A stretch of DNA of 8,857 nt. Origin: Bacteroidota bacterium (lineage in GTDB: Bacteria; Bacteroidota; Bacteroidia; Bacteroidales; Paludibacteraceae). The notes below the pieces were generated by a model, which saw nothing but the letters and a program-made list of their open reading frames with translations, searched no databases and had not been told where the DNA came from. The position numbers and the translations under genes are program-made. The stretch covers positions 1 to 8,857 of the forward strand of contig JAFNAU010000107.1 in NCBI GenBank assembly GCA_017860335.1. The letters are read 5' to 3'. Position 1 is the stretch's first letter, and the number at the start of each line of letters is the position of its first letter. Shown piece by piece: positions 5,593 through 8,857 of the stretch.

Positions 5593-6569
5593 TGATTTTT
5601 CTTCACGGAAAATACTTTCATTAAAAAATCAGAGGCATAATCAATGGTAGGTTGGTGCCAGGGATCAAACAACCAAAACGAATGAGGTGAATTCTCAAAA
5701 GTATGAACTTCGGAATAGATATTGTATTTTTTAAGCTTACCAATTAACTCATCACGTCCGTTGTGAAAACGCGGCAGAGAACTGTTGATGAAACAAACCG
5801 GCGCAGAATGTCTGTTTACAAAATAAACGGCAGACGCATCCTTCCACACTTCGGGCTTCTCGGACATAGTTCCACCAAGCCACTGCATATCTGCAGGCAT
5901 TTTTCCACCGTTTTTGCGGAAATTTTCAGCCCGGTCAATGGTTGTCTGATCCATAAAAGTGGAAATTCCGTCGATATTTATCACTGCCCGAATCAAACGA
6001 TCTTTATTCCTCATGCCGAGCAAAGTTGCCAGCTGACCACCGGCAGAACATCCTTCAACGGCTATTTTATTTTTGTCGAAACGGTAAGTTCGGGCATTAG
6101 TGCTAACCCAAACCAGGGCATCGTTCAAGTCTTCGACTGCAGCCGGATAAATTGCTTCGGGCGACAAACGATACTCAACAGTAACTGCTGCAAATCCTTT
6201 CATACACAGACTAACAGCAATCGACTGCTGCAACTGAGGTGATCCTGAACTCCATCCGCCACCGTGAATGAGCAGAACTACCGGAAGTTTGCCGGTTTTT
6301 GAAGGCCTGTAAATGTTTAAATATAACTCCCGTTTTTCATAAGGTGTTTGAGGGATAGTTTTGTAAATTATATTTTTATAAGTAATAATATCGCGGGGAA
6401 TGGCTGGAGAAACCAATCTTGCATCCGGATAATTCTTCCGGATTTTAATCAAAGTACTGTACAAAGTATAACTTGTATCTCGGGGAACAGGTGAAATTGT
6501 TCTGTTTTGAGCTGAAATGACAGCACAAAAGCCAGTGAAAAGTATATATAATGTAAGTTTGCGTAACAT
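5589..6569 (-). CDS. Secreted alpha/beta-hydrolase esterase (BD-FAE-like, probable carbohydrate esterase)
   Basis: This is probably a serine esterase that removes ester groups (acetyl, feruloyl or methyl) from plant polysaccharides outside the cytoplasm. The longest frame begins with TTG at 6575, but the ATG at 6569 puts MLRKLTLYILFTGFCAVISA directly as a signal peptide, so I use it (326 residues). Cleavage is likely after ISA, before QN. The oxyanion motif HGGGW lies at 102-106. The nucleophile elbow GCSAGG (173-178, Ser175) has Cys where GDSAG is usual. YRLSPEAIYPAAVEDLNDA follows HGGGW as in this family. The late catalytic His is probably H296 in NSPHSFWLF; the acid is less obvious, perhaps D273 in RFHNGRDE. 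It follows the GH43 gene by 11 bp, so the two are surely co-transcribed. Substrate is inferred from context. Confidence 0.88.
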   Translation of the reverse strand: MLRKLTLYILFTGFCAVISAQNRTISPVPRDTSYTLYSTLIKIRKNYPDARLVSPAIPRDIITYKNIIYKTIPQTPYEKRELYLNIYRPSKTGKLPVVLLIHGGGWSSGSPQLQQSIAVSLCMKGFAAVTVEYRLSPEAIYPAAVEDLNDALVWVSTNARTYRFDKNKIAVEGCSAGGQLATLLGMRNKDRLIRAVINIDGISTFMDQTTIDRAENFRKNGGKMPADMQWLGGTMSEKPEVWKDASAVYFVNRHSAPVCFINSSLPRFHNGRDELIGKLKKYNIYSEVHTFENSPHSFWLFDPWHQPTIDYASDFLMKVFSVKKNH

Positions 6570-6580
6570 TACCAAGTCGA

Positions 6581-8167
6581 TTATTTATTACTTATTCTGA
6601 ACCAGTCAATTTCAATTCTGCCGCCATCGTTATTTTTCACGGGTCTCGAACAAAAAACGCCCACTTTTGCTCCAATCCATTTTCCTTCACGGGCTTTGAA
6701 CGGTTTGCCGAAACACATGGCATCCGGAGTTACATTCACCCGGAAGAACACCACTGATTTTTCAGTAGATAACGTTTCATTTTTTATCTCCGCGTTTCCT
6801 TTCTCGGCACCGATGCACTCATTTTGTGAAATCGATAAACCTTCCTTCGTTTTTTCGATGGAAAGCGATGCATAATCCATTCCCATTATGACAAGACCTG
6901 CCCTTTCGCCGTCAAACCGTCCGTCCGGGATGAAATTAAATTTAACGGTCGATGTAAATTTATCTGAAGGAAATTTCTGAAGCAATAAATTCGGAACGTC
7001 CCACAGGTTTTTATAATTATCCGGTAACGGTACAGAAAACAACGTCAGAATACCTTTCTGAGCATCCAAAAAGCTCCACCAGTCCTGCGGATTGGCATGC
7101 CACTGCCACTGATAACCAAACTCACCGAAATTAAATTCATCGCTTTCGACAGGAGTATTTTTTACGAAATTGCCTCCAATTTTTGGTTTTTTGTGCTCAG
7201 CTACAGGCTCACCGCATCCGTCACCATCTTTATCTACACCAATTACCGGAAATCCGTTGTCTTTCCAAATCATCGGTTGCAAATGAACAACACGGCCAAA
7301 GGCACCTTTGTCCTGAAAATGAATAAACCAGTCTTCACCTTGCCGTGTTTCCACCCATGCACCCTGATGTGGCCCGTTGACACCGGTTTTTCCCTGAGCC
7401 ATCACCACTCTCCGTTCATATGGACCGTACACGTTTTGAGATCTCAGCACCACCTGCCAGCCCGTTGCTACGCCACCTGCCGGAGCAAAAATATAATAGT
7501 AGCCGTTTCGTTTATAGAATTTTGGCCCTTCAATGGTTGGATCGACTTCGTGACCATCATAGACAGTACGGCTTGGAGTAATGACCCGGTTTCCGTCAGC
7601 ATTCATTTCAGCCACAGCCAGGATGCTTTTTATTCCGGCACGACTTCCGGCATAGGCATGAACCAGGTAAACACGTCCGTCGTCATCCCAGAGCGGACAA
7701 GGATCAATCAATCCTTTACCGGCTTTGACCAACACCGGGTCTGACCAGAGACCAGCTGCATTTCTTGCTTTCAGCATATAAATGCCAAAATCAGGGTCGG
7801 GATAATATATGTAGAATTCATCGTTGTGAAAACGGATGGAAGGCGCCCAAACTCCATTGCCGTGCTGCGGATGTGTGTAAACTTCTTCAGGTATCAGACG
7901 GTTAAGTGCATGTCCGATGAGCTTCCAGTTGACCAGATCATTGGAATGAAGAATTGGCAAACCAGGCACACAATTGAAACTTGATGCAGTCATGAAGTAG
8001 TCATCGCCTACCCCGCACACATCCGGATCGGAATAATCCGCATTCAGAACTGGATTTTTGAACTTGCCATTGCCTAAATCCGATATCCAGGTTTGGGAGA
8101 GCTGAGCCTGAAGATTCAGAGTAAAAAACAATAAGCTTATAATAACGATAGTGAATGATGTTCTCAT
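6581..8167 (-). CDS. Glycoside hydrolase family 43 enzyme with C-terminal concanavalin-like domain
   Basis: This is an inverting glycosidase of the alpha-L-arabinofuranosidase/beta-xylosidase type, acting on plant polysaccharide side chains or oligosaccharides. The 528 residues start with a signal peptide (1-21, cleavage after LQA). The five-bladed GH43 propeller spans about 37-320. Its catalytic residues are visible: general base D47 in NADYSDPDV, the pKa-modulating D155 in GLIDPCPLWDDDG, and general acid E213 in TIEGPKFYKRNGYYY. GVWAPSIRFHNDEFYIYY (105-122) is a second family signature. Residues about 340-527 form a beta-sandwich with the DEFN start, NLLLQKFP and ERAGLVIMG of the beta-xylosidase C-terminal domain. 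The subfamily may be GH43_12-like but I cannot confirm it. The start at 8167 leaves a 15-bp gap from the preceding gene, and the esterase follows by 11 bp, so all three form one operon. Confidence 0.95.
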   Translation of the reverse strand: MRTSFTIVIISLLFFTLNLQAQLSQTWISDLGNGKFKNPVLNADYSDPDVCGVGDDYFMTASSFNCVPGLPILHSNDLVNWKLIGHALNRLIPEEVYTHPQHGNGVWAPSIRFHNDEFYIYYPDPDFGIYMLKARNAAGLWSDPVLVKAGKGLIDPCPLWDDDGRVYLVHAYAGSRAGIKSILAVAEMNADGNRVITPSRTVYDGHEVDPTIEGPKFYKRNGYYYIFAPAGGVATGWQVVLRSQNVYGPYERRVVMAQGKTGVNGPHQGAWVETRQGEDWFIHFQDKGAFGRVVHLQPMIWKDNGFPVIGVDKDGDGCGEPVAEHKKPKIGGNFVKNTPVESDEFNFGEFGYQWQWHANPQDWWSFLDAQKGILTLFSVPLPDNYKNLWDVPNLLLQKFPSDKFTSTVKFNFIPDGRFDGERAGLVIMGMDYASLSIEKTKEGLSISQNECIGAEKGNAEIKNETLSTEKSVVFFRVNVTPDAMCFGKPFKAREGKWIGAKVGVFCSRPVKNNDGGRIEIDWFRISNK

Positions 8168-8182
8168 ATTTTCTAGAAAAAT

Positions 8183-8857
8183 TTATTCCTTAATAATTCG
8201 TTTTGAAACCGCTCCGTCTACTGTAACAAGTCTGACAATGTAATTCCCTTGTGGCAAATGACTTAAATCCACTTGTGATACATTCTTGTCTAACTGGTGA
8301 ATCATTTGTCCGCTGAGTGTAAAAATCTGCACACTAAGCAGCAGAGAAGCAGAAACGATATTCAGTTTATCGGTAACCGGATTTGGAAAGAATGAAATTT
8401 TCAAATATTCAGGACTTTCAATTTCAGAAGCACTGTCGGAAACCACACTCATATAGAAAAGGTAACTCGCACCAGAGCCTTTCAGGATAGTGTGCGACCC
8501 TACAGGCAGCGAACTAATTGTAACCAGACCTTCAGTATTAGAAGGTGTAAAAGTCACTCCATCTATTTTTATAGTGCCGGTATAGGCTTTATTAAAGACC
8601 AGCGTTAAAGTGGATTTTTCCAGTGTTGTGAATGAGATATTAGTACCTGTTTCCATTTTCAGACACTGTGTCAGAGAAAGATTATTATAACTTAGCGTTC
8701 CGTAACTGATTGAAAGATTACCTGTAATGGTATAGAAAGTGCTGTTTTTGCCATCGGTGGTAAAGTTGTGAATAAACGATGAGCCCCCACCCGACTGCGT
8801 TACTTCTATCGTTCCGGAAATACTTACCGGTGTGCCCGCTGAGCCAGAAGTTGTTAC
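8183..8857 (-). CDS. T9SS-secreted beta-rich protein, C-terminal part (5' end outside window; possible polysaccharide lyase or binding protein)
   Basis: The frame stays open to the right edge, so the visible 224 residues are the C-terminal part of a larger protein; the ATG at 8656 is internal. Visible residues about 153-224 form a type A sorting domain of the type IX secretion system: ISFFPNPVTDKLNI, then VQIFTLSGQMI, LSHLPQGNYIVRL and the basic end SKRIIKE. This signal directs export across the outer membrane and usually surface attachment or release. Residues about 10-140 are Thr/Ser/Gly-rich and beta-rich (SISGTIEVTQSGGG, TITGNLSISYGTLSYNNLSL, STLTLVFNKAYTGTIKIDG, SSLPVGSHTILKG), resembling accessory domains that I associate with secreted pectate lyases of Bacteroidota, from memory only. 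The catalytic domain, if any, lies outside. It is the promoter-proximal visible gene of the operon with GH43 and the esterase. Confidence 0.85.
   Translation of the reverse strand, partial: VTTSGSAGTPVSISGTIEVTQSGGGSSFIHNFTTDGKNSTFYTITGNLSISYGTLSYNNLSLTQCLKMETGTNISFTTLEKSTLTLVFNKAYTGTIKIDGVTFTPSNTEGLVTISSLPVGSHTILKGSGASYLFYMSVVSDSASEIESPEYLKISFFPNPVTDKLNIVSASLLLSVQIFTLSGQMIHQLDKNVSQVDLSHLPQGNYIVRLVTVDGAVSKRIIKE

Noticed and set aside
5763..6242. A 159-codon plus-strand open frame opposite the esterase gene
   Set aside because: It is fully antisense to a clear alpha/beta hydrolase, shows no motif or start signal, and its composition is unlike the neighbouring proteins.
6570..6575. TTG at 6575 as the esterase start
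   Set aside because: It adds only two residues before an ATG that begins a typical signal peptide; the ATG at 6569 is the simpler start.
7097..7744. A 215-codon plus-strand open frame opposite the GH43 gene
   Set aside because: It lies wholly antisense to a gene with an intact GH43 catalytic triad, and its translation is rich in H, F, C and W with no domain-like pattern. It is best explained as a shadow of GH43 codon use.

Overview
The window reads as a chromosomal segment from a Bacteroidota bacterium, most likely order Bacteroidales. The signs are the -7 promoter motif TAnnTTTG before several transcripts, A/T-rich start regions with little Shine-Dalgarno signal, a C-terminal type IX secretion (T9SS) sorting domain, and a ligA / small unknown gene / dapA arrangement. 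Base composition is moderately AT-rich and intergenic DNA is strongly AT-rich. I cannot name the genus.

Layout. (1) 1-2504, plus strand: the 3' half of ligA (NAD+-dependent DNA ligase), a 203-aa Bacteroidota protein of unknown function, and dapA (lysine/diaminopimelate pathway). (2) 2514-3401, minus strand: an EamA-type ten-helix transporter, convergent with dapA. (3) 3467-3808, minus strand: a tRNA-Tyr(GTA) and tRNA-Gly(TCC) transcription unit with a near-consensus promoter, a nested AT-rich inverted repeat between the two tRNAs, and a strong intrinsic terminator. (4) 3802-5093, minus strand: a membrane-anchored TPR protein followed by ribH (riboflavin synthesis). (5) 5094-5588: a roughly 500-bp gap with no protein gene I recognise. 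It holds a good candidate for a 6S-like regulatory RNA of about 180 nt at 5290-5470, with its own -7 box and a 3' U-run. (6) 5589-8857, minus strand: a tight three-gene carbohydrate-degradation operon. It contains the C-terminal part of a T9SS-secreted beta-rich protein (entering from the right edge), a GH43 glycosidase with a C-terminal concanavalin-like domain, and an alpha/beta-hydrolase esterase.

How the parts fit. The right-hand operon looks like part of a plant-polysaccharide (possibly pectin or arabinan/xylan) degradation locus. Its secreted protein, side-chain glycosidase and de-esterifying enzyme would act outside the cytoplasm. The left two-thirds is housekeeping: DNA replication/repair, lysine, riboflavin and tRNA supply. 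The most unusual non-coding element is the 6S-like RNA. The window may not contain a wholly new system; the RNA, the nested repeat between the tRNAs and the unclassified beta-domain at the right edge deserve the closest look.
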